From positions 1-43,607 of the forward strand of contig DAHVYW010000079.1 in NCBI GenBank assembly GCA_027324025.1: a stretch of 43,607 nt of DNA, read 5' to 3'. How positions within the stretch are numbered: position 1 is the stretch's first letter; every line of letters starts with the position of its first letter. A program made the translations under genes and the position numbers. The DNA is from JAJZQD01 sp021847735. Lineage in GTDB: Bacteria > Bacillota > Thermincolia > Thermincolales > UBA2595. Of the stretch, positions 22,922 through 31,894 are shown piece after piece. Below the pieces are notes generated by a model. It searched no databases. It was not told the origin of the DNA and was given only the letters and a program-made list of their open reading frames with translations.

Positions 22922-23797
22922 TTAGCTGGCCAGTACTGTTTCGATTTCCCCGGATTTTATTTCCTTGCCGATAAAAACAATCCGACTGGACTGGGCTTCC
23001 GGGAAATCCGAAATAAGGTAATTCCCGGAGGCATAGTCAAAACGCACCCATCCCAGGCCGGTATTCAACAGGCCTTTGGCCCTGACCACCTGCCCAAACT
23101 GGCCCTGCTGCAGCCGCTGGGCCAGTTTCTTCAGAGTCTCAACCAGGACGGGGTTTTGGGGCCGGATGGTAAGGGTTTGCAGGTGAAGCGCAAAGTCAGA
23201 TTTCACTGTCAGCCTGTGCCGTTCTCCTCCCGGTAACTGAACGCGGCAGTGGGTAGTCCGGTAAATTAATGCGGTGGGATTGATTTTGGTGATTTCCTGT
23301 TCCGCTTCATCCACCATGTGTTCCGGCACCAGGTCAATTTTGTTGAGCAGGATAATATCGGAGTTTTGCAGCTGGTCACTGTAAAACCTGCCAAAGGACC
23401 CGGAACGGTATTCCTTTAAGAAAACTTCCGGTTCCACCACTCCAACCACCGCCTGCAGCTGGACCAGGTCCGCCAGCTCAGGGGCCCCGAGGGCTGCCAG
23501 TATTCCCGAGGGGGCGGCCACTCCTGACGGCTCAATGTAGAGTTTTACGGGGTCGACGGTATGGTAAATGTCCTTAACGGCAGCAACCAAATCGTGACGC
23601 AGGGAGCAGCAAACACACCCCCCCGGCAGTTCCATGATGTCAACATGGCGGGTACGGGCCAGAAACTCCCCGTCCAGACCCACGTCTCCAGCCTCATTCA
23701 CCAGCAAAGCCACTTTTCCCTCCGACCGCTGCAGCAACTGCTCAATCAGCGTTGTCTTCCCGGCCCCCAGAAACCCACAGATAAGTTGAACCTGCAT
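22922..23797 (-). CDS. CobW/COG0523-family metal-chaperone GTPase
   Basis: The protein of about 291 residues has a G domain with Walker A GFLGAGKTTL near the N-terminus, the metal-binding ELPGGCVCCSLR motif (GCVCC), ILLNKIDLVP for guanine recognition and a C-terminal CobW domain. Family members load metals into apoproteins or act in cobalamin metabolism. The frame extends to 23830, but GGAGGG nine bases before the ATG at 23797 supports the shorter form. Its position directly downstream of a corrinoid methyltransferase operon suggests a role in cobalt, zinc or corrinoid supply for it, although a terminator hairpin separates them. Confidence 0.85.
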   Translation of the reverse strand: MQVQLICGFLGAGKTTLIEQLLQRSEGKVALLVNEAGDVGLDGEFLARTRHVDIMELPGGCVCCSLRHDLVAAVKDIYHTVDPVKLYIEPSGVAAPSGILAALGAPELADLVQLQAVVGVVEPEVFLKEYRSGSFGRFYSDQLQNSDIILLNKIDLVPEHMVDEAEQEITKINPTALIYRTTHCRVQLPGGERHRLTVKSDFALHLQTLTIRPQNPVLVETLKKLAQRLQQGQFGQVVRAKGLLNTGLGWVRFDYASGNYLISDFPEAQSSRIVFIGKEIKSGEIETVLAS

Positions 23798-23852
23798 CCT
23801 TACCATCCCTCCCAAACTTTTTGAACACATTCCATTAATCTGTGCGGGTTAG

Positions 23853-23888
23853 AAAAAAGAAACGGTATGGTTAGCGCCACCACCGTTT
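23853..23888 (-). terminator. Terminator at the end of the methyltransferase operon
   Basis: On the minus strand AAACGGT...ACCGTTT arms, with an inner GGTGG/CCAT pairing, are followed by CTTTTTTC. It separates the last methyltransferase gene from the CobW-like gene. Confidence 0.65.
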
Positions 23889-23962
23889 CAGAAACCATCA
23901 AGAAAAAGGTTTTGTGTCTCGATATAAGGTTTCCCCGGTGATTGTTAATAGATTAGTATTGA

Positions 23963-25024
23963 TTAGTATTTTCCGTACTTTTTCGCTGCCTCCACCAGGG
24001 CCAGGATATTCGCTTCAGGCACCATATGGTGTACCTCGCAACCGGCGCTTAACAAAAAGCCGCTGCCGGGTTTACCAATCTCGATACACCTGCGGGCAGC
24101 CTCCATGACATCGGCAGGGGAACCATCAAGTAAAGGCGTTCCGGCCTTGGAGACCCCTACATTGCCTGCCAGGGCGATATCCTTGCCGTAAGTTTCTTTT
24201 GCCCACTTCAGGTCTACTGAATCATGAAAAGCGATGCAGGCTGGTTTGACTGCGGCAATGGAATCGAAAAAGGGAGTGGCGTTTTCACACTGGTGGTAAA
24301 TATACGGGACGCTGATTCCCTCTTTGATTTTCTGGTGGTAAGGGGCAACAAACTCGGCATACTGAGCCGGGGAAATAACTTCGTCCACAAACCCACCTTC
24401 TACGGTGGCAATAGCACAGGCGCCTTCCTTGACCATGGCGTTGGCAAAAGCTATGGAGCACTTAACGGCCAAATCCAGCATCTTGTGCGTAAACTCAGGT
24501 TTTCCGGCAATGTCCTTGAACAATCGGGTGTAGTGGCCCTGCCGCATGTCAGAAACCGTATCCGGGGGTCCGTTGAGAAAACCTACGATAGGCACTTCCG
24601 GATATTTTCTGGCCAGCATGCTGATAGTCTCTAGGATGATAGGCATCCGCCCGGATTTATAGGGATCTGGGATAGTCAATTTGTCCAAGTCCGAGGGTTC
24701 CTTGATCACCCAGTCGGTAACGATACCGATCCGAAAACCTTCGCCAGCCTTCAGTTTATAGGTTATTGTTGAACCGAAGGCTTCCCCTTCCACCCTAAAA
24801 TCAACTGGCAGGAAAAAATTGTCAGCCCCATAATAGGTGTATTGTGGTTCGATAATGTTAAAAAGTTTGCGTGGATGGCTCAGGGCCTCTTCCCATGTAT
24901 AATCCAACTTTTTCAACTGATGCTGGACCCCGCTTTGGAAGTAAAGGGCTACCGGGACCCGGTCAGGTTCCTTGAAAGTTAAAGCTGCTACAACCCGTTC
25001 CATTGGGGACATTTTCTCGGCCAT
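23963..25024 (-). CDS. MtaA/UroD-fold corrinoid methyltransferase 1
   Basis: The 353-residue protein belongs to the uroporphyrinogen decarboxylase-fold methyltransferases (MtaA/MtbA/CmuA and bacterial O-demethylase-type enzymes). It opens SPMERVVAALTFKEPDRVPV and keeps the zinc-ligand pattern H-x-C (YHQCENATPF) plus a distal cysteine (LLSAGCEVHH). Zinc activates a thiol or substrate for methyl transfer to or from a corrinoid protein. It is the most diverged of three such proteins in this operon and lies 25 bases after a corrinoid-protein gene, its likely partner. Whether it demethylates the substrate or passes methyl onward is not readable. Confidence 0.85.
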   Translation of the reverse strand: MAEKMSPMERVVAALTFKEPDRVPVALYFQSGVQHQLKKLDYTWEEALSHPRKLFNIIEPQYTYYGADNFFLPVDFRVEGEAFGSTITYKLKAGEGFRIGIVTDWVIKEPSDLDKLTIPDPYKSGRMPIILETISMLARKYPEVPIVGFLNGPPDTVSDMRQGHYTRLFKDIAGKPEFTHKMLDLAVKCSIAFANAMVKEGACAIATVEGGFVDEVISPAQYAEFVAPYHQKIKEGISVPYIYHQCENATPFFDSIAAVKPACIAFHDSVDLKWAKETYGKDIALAGNVGVSKAGTPLLDGSPADVMEAARRCIEIGKPGSGFLLSAGCEVHHMVPEANILALVEAAKKYGKY

Positions 25025-25048
25025 TTTGTTCCCTCCCTCTTTTTAAAA

Positions 25049-25693
25049 TTAACCGCGAGCGGCGCTTGCTTGAGAAGCCAGTTTAACGGCTTCCTTTTCA
25101 TTATCAGCGTAATTATCAGCGCCAATTTTGTGGGCAAAAGGCAGGGAAACCGGGCCGCCGCCGATTATCACCTTCACCTTCTCACGAACCCCTTCTTCTT
25201 TCAGCCCGTCAATCACCCTCTGCATATTAACCATGGTTGGAGTCATCAGTGTTGATAACATCAAAATGTCCGGCTTTAATTCTCTTACCTTGTCTACATA
25301 ATCCTCAATTGGAACATCCCGACCCATGTCAATGATTGAAAAGCCGTTAGCTTCCAAAACAGTTTTAACTAAATTTTTCCCGATATCATGAATGTCACCT
25401 TCAACCACACCAATCATAATGGTCCCTTTTCCACCAATCTGGTCGGCAGAAATCAAAGGTTTTAGCAGGACAAATGCTGCATAAAAAGCGTCGGCACTAA
25501 GCATCATCTGAGGCAAATAATATTCTTTTTTCTCGTACTTTTCGCTTACAATGGCCATTCCCGGGATGAGACCCCCGTTGATAATCTGCATCGGTTCGGC
25601 ACCGCCGTTTAAAAGGCCTTGTGTTTCTTCGGCTGCCGAATCCTCGTTTCCCTTTACGATGGAGTCAATTAGTTTTTGGTAAGCCAAAGTCAT
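25049..25693 (-). CDS. Methyltransferase corrinoid protein 1 (MtaC/MtbC-like)
   Basis: The roughly 214-residue protein has the N-terminal helical cap (residues 1-85, with INGGLIPGMAIVSEKYEKKE) and the cobalamin-binding Rossmann domain with VVEGDIHDIGKNLVKT (the DxHxxG cobalt-ligating histidine), LSTLMT and IIGGGPVS motifs. It carries the methyl group on cobalt between methyltransferases. A frame runs to 25726, but AAAGGGGTGC before the ATG at 25693 supports that start. It lies between the DUF1638 gene and methyltransferase 1. A second such protein at 31059 suggests separate substrate-specific pairs. Confidence 0.92.
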   Translation of the reverse strand: MTLAYQKLIDSIVKGNEDSAAEETQGLLNGGAEPMQIINGGLIPGMAIVSEKYEKKEYYLPQMMLSADAFYAAFVLLKPLISADQIGGKGTIMIGVVEGDIHDIGKNLVKTVLEANGFSIIDMGRDVPIEDYVDKVRELKPDILMLSTLMTPTMVNMQRVIDGLKEEGVREKVKVIIGGGPVSLPFAHKIGADNYADNEKEAVKLASQASAARG

Positions 25694-25767
25694 GCACCCC
25701 TTTCGACTTTTTTTGCTCCCAAGCAACTTTCCTGTTCTTCCTAGCTTGGTGCCTCTATTCTGTTAGA

Positions 25768-26541
25768 CTATCCTCCTTTCTGCCTAGCCAAATTCTTTGC
25801 CCGGTCCAGGGCTGCTACCAAAATCTGCAGCGAACCTTCTCGTTCATCGAGCCGGAAATTAAAGGTGTCGGCAAAGGCTTTTGCCCCGGCCGCGTACACC
25901 TGCTTATCATAACATCCCTCGGTATTGATCTTTAGTGCCCGGGAATAGTGGGCTTTGTCAAAGATCCATTTAACGGTTTTTATATCCTTGGCTCCAAGTT
26001 CTTTTAACAACAGGGTATCCCAGTGCTTTACCCACCCAGGAGTCACGAACCAGGTACCGGCCTCTTTTTTTACCTCCTTGAGGTACTCCTGGGTTTCACC
26101 CAGGACCATACATACACAATCGTCAATGCGGCTCCCATTCGGGTTTGTAGGCATAACCACCGGAATGGGTACATCCTTGATTTCTTCCTCCAGGTATTCC
26201 AATGAATTGCCGCATAGACCGTAACCCAGCAGTAAACCGTCACAAACCTCCCGCAATTTCCTTATGTTGGTAAAAACGCCGTCCTGCAGCTCTTTCTTGA
26301 CCATGTGCAGGCCAACATTCAGCACTTCCACAATTACCTCCATACCCGGCCCGGGTGAAGGTTGAAATTCAGCAAGGTCCTGCAGCACACTGGTCCTGGC
26401 ATCGGAAGACAGCCGTTCTGCTATTCCTGAAGAGTGTTCTGAACTGATAATATTTATTTTTATGAATTCCTTTTCACGCAGCAGCAGGTAGGAGATTTCT
26501 TCTTCCAGGACTTCACAGGTTAATATCCCTAATACGGTCAT
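25768..26541 (-). CDS. DUF1638 protein associated with corrinoid methyltransferases
   Basis: The roughly 257-residue protein matches the DUF1638 pattern: ILTCEVLEEEISYLL, GLLLGYGLCGNSLEYLEEE, IDDCVCMVLGETQEYL and TWFVTPGWVKHWDTLLL. Proteins of this family commonly sit with corrinoid protein, methyltransferase and reductive-activator genes in anaerobes; their role is not established here. Conserved Cys residues (LTCE, GLCG, DDCVC) could bind a metal. The frame extends to 26631 inside the RamA gene, but AGGGGGAGTTTT before the ATG at 26541 fixes the start 10 bases after the RamA-like stop. It is part of the methyl-transfer module. Confidence 0.82.
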   Translation of the reverse strand: MTVLGILTCEVLEEEISYLLLREKEFIKINIISSEHSSGIAERLSSDARTSVLQDLAEFQPSPGPGMEVIVEVLNVGLHMVKKELQDGVFTNIRKLREVCDGLLLGYGLCGNSLEYLEEEIKDVPIPVVMPTNPNGSRIDDCVCMVLGETQEYLKEVKKEAGTWFVTPGWVKHWDTLLLKELGAKDIKTVKWIFDKAHYSRALKINTEGCYDKQVYAAGAKAFADTFNFRLDEREGSLQILVAALDRAKNLARQKGG

Positions 26542-26551
26542 AAAACTCCCC

Positions 26552-28171
26552 CTAAAGAACGTATTGAGTTTTATCCAGTTTGAGGCAGTCGACCGGACAC
26601 TCGCTTTCACAGCGCCGGCAAGCGGTACCACTGCATAGTTCTGAATTTATCATCACTTTCCAGGCCCCGATGTCTTGTGCTATTTTGAGCGCACTTTCCG
26701 GGCATTCATCCTCACATACCCTACAGCCTGTACACCCGTCCAGTTGCTTACTTAGAGTGATTCCCAGGTTATATATAACTTCCAGACTGCGGCCGATATC
26801 CAGGATATCGCATTTGGTCAGCCTGACCACCTGCAGGTCTTTTTCCAGTTCCGGAAGGGGTTGAATTTTATACATTTTCAGCATATCGTTGAACATTGAA
26901 AACGGCATTCCCTCATCCCAGTACGCCAGTTCAACCGTGTAGGCGCTTTTGAATACCTTGGAATCCGCAAACATGATATGGTTGGTACGGATGCTGTCAG
27001 CCATAACCTGAAGTTTTTCCAACAAATCCGGATCTCTCACCAGCTCACCGGCCATAGCAAGTGAAGTGTTCCCGGCCTGTACCACCCGCTTTATACTGCC
27101 GGGAAGCAAGCCTACCTGCTGGGCTTTCCGTGCGTCAACGTAAGTACCGGAGGCACCGGTCATGTACATTACTTCCACATCGTGGATAGAAATACCGGCT
27201 GCTTCCACCAGGGTTAAGTGCCCGGCTCTGATAGCTCCAATGGCTTTACCGGCTTCCTTGACGTCCTTTTCCTTAATCACAATTCCGTCCTGTAAAAATA
27301 CTGTACCCAGCTTATTGGTAATGGCCGGGGGGCCAATCAACCCGTTCCTAATCCCCAGTGCCAGTACTGCCACAACACCCGTTCCGGTAATACCCCGGGC
27401 ACGGTTGTTCTCAAAGCCTCGACGGCGCAGCTGTCCAGTTAAAGGGGATAACCGGTCTCCCGGGACAGAGTTCAAATCATGGTCCAATATATAACATTCC
27501 CAGAAACCCTCAACGTTCTGAATGTCCGCTATGGCCCCGGGGGCTGCCAGCATGCCTGCGGTAATATGCTGCCCCTCCAGGGCCGGGCCGGCAGCAGCTG
27601 ACCCGGTATAAATCTGGTCACCAACTTTTAAAGCCATTTCCGCGTTTGTGCCGTAATCAGTAACCAGGGCCACCTCGTCCCGCTCCAATATCTTTGTCAT
27701 ATACATCATCGCCAACGCATCCGCACCGATTTCATGTTTAACTACCGGCGGAATCAGGACATCAGCGTTTTTTGGCAGATTTAGCCCGATGTCAGAGGCT
27801 TTAACTACTTTGGCTCCCCGCTGCAGCGGTTCTATCCCCAGTTTTTTCAGGGCGTTTTTACCCGCAAAAGCTAGGTCCCTAATTTCTCCCCCTTCAAACA
27901 GGGAAAGTTGGATAGGGTTACCGCAAACAGCTACCCTGGTTACTTCCTCCAGGTCAATTCCCAAACAATCAATAATCACGTTTACCGCAGCTACCACCAG
28001 GCGGTGGGCTGTATCCTGCCCGGCATCTATGGCGAAGTGGAGGTGGTCCATCACATTTGCACCGGGCAAGGGATGCCTCCCGGAAATAACCGTGCATAAT
28101 ACCTTGCCGTCAGCATCAATAGCCTGAGCCCGAAAGCCGCTGGTTCCCAGGTCTAAGGCAATTCCTTTCAT
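26552..28171 (-). CDS. RamA-like ATP-dependent corrinoid reductive activator
   Basis: The 539-residue protein begins with an ASKHA/actin-like fold (KGIALDLGTSGFRAQAID, VTDYGTNAEMALKVGD, DUF4445-type region AAGPALEGQHITAGMLA) and ends with two 4Fe-4S motifs, CTGCRVCEDECP and CSGTACRRCESECP. It should use ATP to reduce accidentally oxidised Co(II) corrinoid protein back to active Co(I). Bacterial activators usually carry an N-terminal 2Fe-2S domain; this one has the C-terminal ferredoxin layout of methanogen RamA and a similar length. Its ATG overlaps the stop of methyltransferase 2 (ATGA), so they are coupled. Confidence 0.9.
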   Translation of the reverse strand: MKGIALDLGTSGFRAQAIDADGKVLCTVISGRHPLPGANVMDHLHFAIDAGQDTAHRLVVAAVNVIIDCLGIDLEEVTRVAVCGNPIQLSLFEGGEIRDLAFAGKNALKKLGIEPLQRGAKVVKASDIGLNLPKNADVLIPPVVKHEIGADALAMMYMTKILERDEVALVTDYGTNAEMALKVGDQIYTGSAAAGPALEGQHITAGMLAAPGAIADIQNVEGFWECYILDHDLNSVPGDRLSPLTGQLRRRGFENNRARGITGTGVVAVLALGIRNGLIGPPAITNKLGTVFLQDGIVIKEKDVKEAGKAIGAIRAGHLTLVEAAGISIHDVEVMYMTGASGTYVDARKAQQVGLLPGSIKRVVQAGNTSLAMAGELVRDPDLLEKLQVMADSIRTNHIMFADSKVFKSAYTVELAYWDEGMPFSMFNDMLKMYKIQPLPELEKDLQVVRLTKCDILDIGRSLEVIYNLGITLSKQLDGCTGCRVCEDECPESALKIAQDIGAWKVMINSELCSGTACRRCESECPVDCLKLDKTQYVL

Positions 28172-29202
28172 TTTCTCACCCCATAAGTTTTACCGGCCTT
28201 AACCATTGCGATTAAGTTTTCCGTAGGAGTCCTGGGAGGAATTCCGCATGCAGTTGTCAGCAAGTTCGTCCCATTGTCGATGCAATACCTGACATTCTCC
28301 TCTATCTTATCAATCGGGCCAAATAGAAGGGTGGAGTTGACATCCACATTGCCGCAAAGCGCGGCCTTTCCGTTCACTGCTTCTTTGGCATAGGCCATGT
28401 CAACCAGCGCATCGAAAGTTATTCCGTCAGCAACTTCAGCCATATAGGGCAAAATAGCGGAGGCGTTGCCGCAGATATGCAGAATTGTCGGCACAGATAC
28501 TTCATCGGCAATCCTCTTGGCGTATGTCTTAGCATATTCCTGATAAAATTTGGGGCTAACTAAGTCGGGGGAAGCTGTGGCATCAATTATAACGATGACA
28601 TCCGCCCCTGCCTCCACCAGTGCATGAGCATATTTACTGCACGACTGGCAGCACTTTTCCAGCAATTCATGGGAGAAACCGGGGTCTCTGGCTAAATCCC
28701 GCATCAGGTTGTCCACACCCCGGATCTGGCCGGCCACCATAAACGGGCCCACGATTGCCGCCAGTACCGGTATATCAGGCCCTACCCTGGCACACAGCAG
28801 CTTAACCGCTTCCACCACTACCGGCATACGCCCTGTTTTTGCGGGGTCGGGAATTTGAATTTTAGCTATGTCTTCCTTGGCAGCTATCGGGAAATCCCGC
28901 ACCAGGGGCTGAATATCCAAACCCTTGTGCCGGCCTTTGTCGTAATCCAGGATACACCCCAGGGCCTCGCTTTCCACGTTAACATCAAACGGCACACGCA
29001 CTCCTTCAAATCCTACTACCCGGTGCGCTTCATAAGATAAACGGGCCATTTTGTCCGCGTCCCGGTGAGCTTCGGGCCAAAAAACCCCGCTGGATTCCAT
29101 AAGCTCCACCGTACCCGTCTGCAAAGGCTGGAGCACGGGTATCCTGTCCACCGGTTTCAGTTTCAGCGCTGAGTACAGCCGTTCTTTTGGGGTTAAACTC
29201 AT
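28168..29202 (-). CDS. MtaA/UroD-fold corrinoid methyltransferase 2
   Basis: The roughly 344-residue protein reads SLTPKERLYSALKLKPVDRI at its start and has the zinc-ligand pair ILHICGNASAIL (H-x-C) and TTACGIPPRTP (Cys), the classic MtaA arrangement, with SPDLVSPKFYQEY in the substrate-side loop. The frame extends to 29301, but AGGAAGG precedes the ATG at 29202. It transfers methyl between a corrinoid protein and a thiol or other acceptor, or demethylates a substrate as bacterial UroD-type O-demethylases do. It is coupled to the activator gene and lies just after the response regulator. Confidence 0.88.
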   Translation of the reverse strand: MSLTPKERLYSALKLKPVDRIPVLQPLQTGTVELMESSGVFWPEAHRDADKMARLSYEAHRVVGFEGVRVPFDVNVESEALGCILDYDKGRHKGLDIQPLVRDFPIAAKEDIAKIQIPDPAKTGRMPVVVEAVKLLCARVGPDIPVLAAIVGPFMVAGQIRGVDNLMRDLARDPGFSHELLEKCCQSCSKYAHALVEAGADVIVIIDATASPDLVSPKFYQEYAKTYAKRIADEVSVPTILHICGNASAILPYMAEVADGITFDALVDMAYAKEAVNGKAALCGNVDVNSTLLFGPIDKIEENVRYCIDNGTNLLTTACGIPPRTPTENLIAMVKAGKTYGVRK

Positions 29203-29275
29203 CGACGTCACCTTCCTCAAAGTTATTTCATTTAAATTTTGACACAGTCCACCCTCTTGTCCGGTGGAAATAATC

Positions 29276-29917
29276 CTAGCATAGGCCCTGCCGGGCTGCA
29301 AAGACAGCAGCCTCAGTCCTGTTTTTCACGCTCAGCTTGCGGAATATATTTTTAAGATGCATTTTAACGGTTTCCTCGGAAAGCCAGAGTTTGTTGGCCA
29401 TGGCCGTGTTGCCGTGACCATCCACCAGCAGCTGCAGGATTTCTTTCTCCCGGTCGGTAATCCCCAGTTCCTCAAAAATCTCCGCCTGGCTGACAGGTAA
29501 CTTGATGCAGTTTTGGCTGATATCGGCAAGATAAGGGGAGACGGGTACCTCACTGGAGTGGACAGCCTTAATAATCCGCAGAAACTCCTCGCAGCTTGCA
29601 TCCTTGAGGATGTATCCCACCGCACCTGATTCCAGGGCCAGGGATACGTGCTGATCGCTTACTTCTATGGATAGGATCAAAACTTTGGTGGCAGGGCAGA
29701 TATCCTGGATCATCTTGGTTGCAGTAATACCGTCCAAGCGGGGCATGTGAACATCCATCAACGCAATGTCTGGGCGGGTCATTTTGCAAAGCATCACTGC
29801 ATCTTGACCGTCCTGCGCCTCACCCAGAATCGTAAGACCGGACTCCTTTTCCAGAAAATACCTAAGGCTTTGTCTGAACAACCTTTGATCATCCGCAATC
29901 ACGATGCTGATAGCCAA
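29276..29917 (-). CDS. NarL/FixJ-type response regulator
   Basis: The roughly 213-residue protein has a receiver domain (IVIADDQRLFRQSL with acidic pocket, DIALMDVHMPRLDG with the phospho-accepting Asp, and a terminal VGYILKD lysine) and a LuxR-type helix-turn-helix (TDREKEILQLLVDGHG, LSEETVKMHLKNIFRKL). It starts with TTG; the second TTG at 29917 is better spaced from GGAGGG than the first at 29923. It is embedded between two methyltransferase genes, so it probably controls this operon. The GAF histidine kinase at 41557-43251 is the only sensor in the window and a plausible partner. Confidence 0.9.
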   Translation of the reverse strand: MAISIVIADDQRLFRQSLRYFLEKESGLTILGEAQDGQDAVMLCKMTRPDIALMDVHMPRLDGITATKMIQDICPATKVLILSIEVSDQHVSLALESGAVGYILKDASCEEFLRIIKAVHSSEVPVSPYLADISQNCIKLPVSQAEIFEELGITDREKEILQLLVDGHGNTAMANKLWLSEETVKMHLKNIFRKLSVKNRTEAAVFAARQGLC

Positions 29918-29944
29918 GGCCAATCCCTCCTCTGTTCCAAAACC

Positions 29945-31003
29945 TTACCCTCTTTGGCGCCGCCATTTTTCGGCCCCGTACTGGCGGACAGTGTCCACCA
30001 TGGCCTTCAAGTTTTCAATGGAAGCAGTCGGCCAGATGTCACACCCGGACCAAACCGCATCCACACCTGAGTCTAATGACTCCAGGACCGCCTGCTGAAC
30101 ATCCTCGGGCTTCTTGTTGACCAGCAGGTCATAAGTGTCCAGGTTTCCAAATACCAACGGCTCCGACCCGATGGTTTCCCGGGTTTTAACCACATCGTTT
30201 TTCTTTTCCACGGCAATAGCGCTGGCTCCGGCACCGGCCATCTGGTCTACCACAGTATTGGTGCCGCCGCAAATGTGGAGTATAGCCGGGTAATCTATAG
30301 CCGCAAAAATTTTGTGGAGATGCGGCATAATAACCTTGCGGAAGATCTTGGGGCTAAGCACGTCAGTGGTGGCACCCATTTCACGAATGCAGACATAATC
30401 AACCCCGGCCTCCCTATAGTGTCTGGCTAAGGTCACAGTAACCTGGGTCAACTTGTCCAGGATGGAATTAACTAAATCCGGCTCCTTGAAACAAAGCCTG
30501 AACAGCTTGTCTAAATCCATCATCTGGCCCAGCAGTGTAATGGGACCCAGCAGGTATGAACCAATGGCCACCTCTGCCCCGATATCGGCTTTTAACAGTC
30601 TGATGGCTTCTGCAACCACCGGGACCCTGCCCCGTTTGACCAGGTCTTCCGGAATGGCAATCGCCGCCGGATCCGGTTGGCCGTGAATGGCTTTTTCCTT
30701 AATAGTCGGGTATAACAGATGGTTGACATCTTCGTACGTATTCATAGTGCAGCCCAGCGCTTCCGCCTCCACACAGAAATCAAAAGGAACAACGGCACAC
30801 TCGTACCCAAACAGCTTGTAAGAAGTGGCGGCAGCGGCAGCCATCTTGGCAGCATCCTCATGCAGCTCGGCGAAACGATAACCAAGCTGATCTATTCCAG
30901 CAGTTGTGACGTTACCCATCCCGTTATAACAGGGCGGACGGTCTACCGGTTTTCCCATCAACTGGTTTAATACTCTTTCCCTCGGACTCAAGTTATGGCC
31001 CAC
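29945..31003 (-). CDS. MtaA/UroD-fold corrinoid methyltransferase 3
   Basis: The 352-residue protein starts at GTG (AGGGAGGT upstream) with LSPRERVLNQLMGKPVDRPP and has the zinc-ligand pattern ILHICGGTNTVVD (H-x-C) and AVWSGCDIWPTAS (Cys). The CVEAEALGCTMN segment is shared with methyltransferase 2. It sits 55 bases after the gene for corrinoid protein 2, its probable partner. Three such methyltransferases in one operon imply distinct methyl donors or acceptors. Confidence 0.88.
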   Translation of the reverse strand: MGHNLSPRERVLNQLMGKPVDRPPCYNGMGNVTTAGIDQLGYRFAELHEDAAKMAAAAATSYKLFGYECAVVPFDFCVEAEALGCTMNTYEDVNHLLYPTIKEKAIHGQPDPAAIAIPEDLVKRGRVPVVAEAIRLLKADIGAEVAIGSYLLGPITLLGQMMDLDKLFRLCFKEPDLVNSILDKLTQVTVTLARHYREAGVDYVCIREMGATTDVLSPKIFRKVIMPHLHKIFAAIDYPAILHICGGTNTVVDQMAGAGASAIAVEKKNDVVKTRETIGSEPLVFGNLDTYDLLVNKKPEDVQQAVLESLDSGVDAVWSGCDIWPTASIENLKAMVDTVRQYGAEKWRRQRG

Positions 31004-31058
31004 CTGTGGTTACCTCCCTTTGGTTTTTTCATCGCCCTTAATCTACCGTTTAAAGGTT

Positions 31059-31721
31059 TCAAAGGTGGCGCAGAGACTCGATCATTTTTATGGCTTCCTT
31101 GAGAGCGTTATTGGCATCCTTGGCGAAACCGTCGGCTCCCCATTTCTCAGCCAGGTCCTCTGATACCGGCGCGCCGCCGATCATAATTTTGCACTGGGGA
31201 TTCTTGTCTTTGACCTTTTTAATGATTTCCTGCATACCGACCATGGTGGTGGTCATCATAGCCGACAGGCACAGCATTTCGGAGTCGGTCCGGAGCTGCT
31301 CTTCCACGAATTTTTCCAGTGGAACGTCACGCCCCAAGTCATGAACCTCGAATCCAGCCACAGAGAACATCATCTTAACAATGTTTTTTCCGATGTCATG
31401 TACGTCACCCTGGACGACTCCCATGATAACAGTACCCTTAATACTCATATCCTCATCTTCGATGTGGGGTTTCAGAATGTCCAGCCCGGCGTACAGGGCA
31501 TCGGCACCCATTAGGATTTCAGGGACGAAATACTCCTGCTCTTCATACAGCCTGCCGACCTCAACCATTCCCGGTATCAAACCGTCGAAGATGGCTTGTT
31601 TGGCGGCGATGTTTAGATCCAGGGCTTTTTTTGCAGCCTCCCGTACGGAATCCTCATCATAATTAATTACCCCGTCCCTAAGTTCATTCAATACTTCCTG
31701 CTCTGCAGAATTAGTCACCAT
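31059..31721 (-). CDS. Methyltransferase corrinoid protein 2 (MtaC/MtbC-like)
   Basis: The 220-residue protein has a helical cap (residues 1-90, with FDGLIPGMVEVGRLYEEQEY) and a cobalamin-binding domain with GVVQGDVHDIGKNIVKM (DxHxxG), CLSAMMTTTM and IMIGGAPVS. It carries methyl on the corrinoid cobalt. GGGAGG lies eight bases before the ATG. It is the first gene after the second BMC shell pair, joining the shell and methyl-transfer halves of the locus with only a 173-base gap that shows no terminator. Confidence 0.92.
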   Translation of the reverse strand: MVTNSAEQEVLNELRDGVINYDEDSVREAAKKALDLNIAAKQAIFDGLIPGMVEVGRLYEEQEYFVPEILMGADALYAGLDILKPHIEDEDMSIKGTVIMGVVQGDVHDIGKNIVKMMFSVAGFEVHDLGRDVPLEKFVEEQLRTDSEMLCLSAMMTTTMVGMQEIIKKVKDKNPQCKIMIGGAPVSEDLAEKWGADGFAKDANNALKEAIKMIESLRHL

Positions 31722-31894
31722 GCCTTGACCTCCCTAACCATTATCATTGATTTCTTGTGGCTGCCTTCAAATTGGCAGTATCCCCAATTTTACTTTACAG
31801 CTTAATTCCCCTTTTGAACATTACCATTGTGGGTATTTTGTACTACCCGTTGGAGGGTTTGCAGACTTCGATGCCTCCTGCTGCCCGGGGCGTG

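Noticed and set aside
23963..31003. Heme biosynthesis uroporphyrinogen decarboxylases
   Set aside because: All three have the H-x-C plus Cys zinc ligands of methyltransferases and lie with corrinoid proteins, not hem genes.
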